Part shown: in pieces, positions 6,482-6,977 of the stretch
How positions within the stretch are numbered: position 1 is the first letter of the stretch
How the letters are laid out: each line of letters opens with the position of its first letter
Assembly: GCA_003519965.1 (NCBI GenBank)
Contig: DOVS01000259.1
Location: 1 to 6,977, forward strand
Reading direction: 5' to 3'
DNA from: Betaproteobacteria bacterium
GTDB lineage: Bacteria > Pseudomonadota > Gammaproteobacteria > Burkholderiales > UBA9220
DNA length: 6,977 bases
Made by a program: the position numbers and the translations under genes
Notes under the pieces: generated by a model
Database searches by the model: none
Seen by the model: only the letters and a program-made list of their open reading frames with translations
Told to the model about the DNA's origin: nothing

Positions 6482-6752
6482 GCCATCTTCCGCCATGCTC
6501 CTTAGCGGCCTGAAGCGCCTCCCAGCAAACATAAACGCCATACAATACAGAATACTATAATACGACTACAACACAGCGACTCCATCAAACGCAGGCCTGA
6601 GCCATACAGTAGCGAAGCCATGAGACGCCACCCATCGGTTAAGATGGGAGGGCGGCGTGTCCACCTCTTGGCAGGAAAGAACGGTCGTGTCAATTTGTGG
6701 GCGTCCTGTATTCCAGGGGAAAATCAATCGAGTCAGACTCTATTTATTTTTT
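6482..6752. other. Intergenic stretch with hairpin and start of repeat cluster
   Basis: I see no credible gene. It holds a TATAAT at 6556-6561 without a matching -35, the hairpin at 6625-6658, the segment GTCAATTTGTGGGCGTCC at 6689-6706, and repeats starting at 6708. Open frames on both strands lack recognisable protein features. No clear terminator follows the methyltransferase. Confidence 0.5.
6625..6658. repeat. REP-like hairpin CCCATC / GATGGG
   Basis: The inner stem CCCATC (6631-6636) pairs with GATGGG (6643-6648) over a 6-base loop. The outer stem ACGCC (6625-6629) pairs with GGCGT (6654-6658) across an asymmetric bulge. No T-run follows on either strand, so it is not a standard terminator. 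Its size and bulged stem resemble the palindromes moved by RAYT transposases, but the usual tetranucleotide tag is not clear. Confidence 0.4.
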
Positions 6753-6831
6753 CTACAGACAATCGATGGAGTCTGACCCCTTTGATGTCGCGTATTCCCG
6801 GGAAAAATCGATTGAGTCTGACCCCTTTGAT
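6708..6831. repeat. Repeat cluster with core GAGTCTGACCCCTTTGAT
   Basis: The 18-base core is identical at 6769-6786 and 6814-6831, 45 bases apart. A larger direct repeat covers 6708-6739 and 6792-6822: GTATTCC, A or C, GGG, A-rich, ATC, GAGTC, GAC. The first of these carries the palindromic variant GAGTCAGACTC in place of the core. From memory, GAGTCTGACCCC-type repeats are widespread near RAYT genes in proteobacteria, which fits the remnant at 5056-5381. Confidence 0.7.
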
Positions 6832-6977
6832 TTATTTGATTTTGCTGTTTGTTTTACAGTGCGATAGACAAATATTGTGCCTGTGAAGGCCAGCGCCATG
6901 AGTATGGATAAAACCAGCAGTGTCATGGTCAATGTTCCGAGCGTTGGATTAAACACCTTAGCGAAGACGGCACTGGC
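6753..6977 (-). CDS. C-terminus of a membrane protein with a repeat-encoded tail
   Basis: The frame is open to the right edge and gives the last 74 residues of an unrecognised protein. Residues about 13-38 form one hydrophobic membrane helix (LGTLTMTLLVLS, then ILMALAFTGTIFVY), followed by a basic stretch RTVKQTAKSNK. The last 25 residues are encoded by the repeat cluster and contain SKGSDSID twice, 15 residues apart, ending in a TAG at 6753-6755. The native end of the gene was probably near KSNK, and repeat insertion then supplied a new tail and stop; this is inference. A start inside the window is possible (GTG at 6956 or ATG at the 18th visible residue), giving a very small membrane protein, but neither has a ribosome site. 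Function unknown. Confidence 0.5.
   Translation of the reverse strand, partial: ASAVFAKVFNPTLGTLTMTLLVLSILMALAFTGTIFVYRTVKQTAKSNKSKGSDSIDFSREYATSKGSDSIDCL

Noticed and set aside
6502..6693. Minus-strand open frame MTRPFFPAKRW across the hairpin at 6625-6658
   Set aside because: It crosses a palindrome, has no family resemblance and lacks a ribosome site. It is treated as chance.

Overview
The window looks like a chromosomal segment of a Gram-negative proteobacterium, most likely a betaproteobacterium. The minus-strand order ftsK - lolA - rarA is a conserved housekeeping arrangement in that group. FtsK is the short four-helix type (about 770 codons), and LolA and RarA read as typical family members. 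I cannot place it to genus. The genetic code is standard: TGA and TAA close other genes here.

Layout. (1) 1-3765, minus strand: ftsK, then lolA, then the first 262 codons of rarA, which runs off the left edge. lolA and rarA overlap by 8 bases. ftsK is full length and in one frame, but two nonsense codons (TGA and TAA, three codons apart) interrupt it just after the Walker B strand of the motor. The motor end and the DNA-reading gamma domain are still perfectly preserved behind them. (2) 3766-4423: no convincing gene. It holds the ftsK promoter, a TCAATCAAT/ATTGATTGA inverted repeat and several hairpins, one of them a strong plus-strand terminator-like structure. (3) 4424-4822, minus strand: a small BamE/SmpA-like lipoprotein with its own terminator. 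(4) 4983-5381, plus strand: a decayed REP-associated (IS200/Y1-type) tyrosine transposase, recognisable only by joining frames, preceded by a degraded copy of a repeat that recurs near the right edge. (5) 5567-6481, plus strand: an intact, lower-GC class I SAM-dependent methyltransferase of the kind common in surface-polysaccharide loci. (6) 6482-6977: an intergenic stretch with a hairpin and a cluster of repeats with core GAGTCTGACCCCTTTGAT. These repeats run into, and encode the C-terminal tail of, a membrane protein that enters from the right edge on the minus strand.

How it fits together. The left half is core cell biology: septal DNA translocation, lipoprotein trafficking and replication-fork maintenance. 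The right half is accessory and decaying: a transposase remnant, its presumed repeats, a foreign-looking methyltransferase and a repeat-extended membrane protein. I found no defence system, CRISPR array, tRNA or rRNA. The strongest oddities are the twin nonsense codons in ftsK and the family of repeats that links the transposase remnant to the membrane-protein tail.
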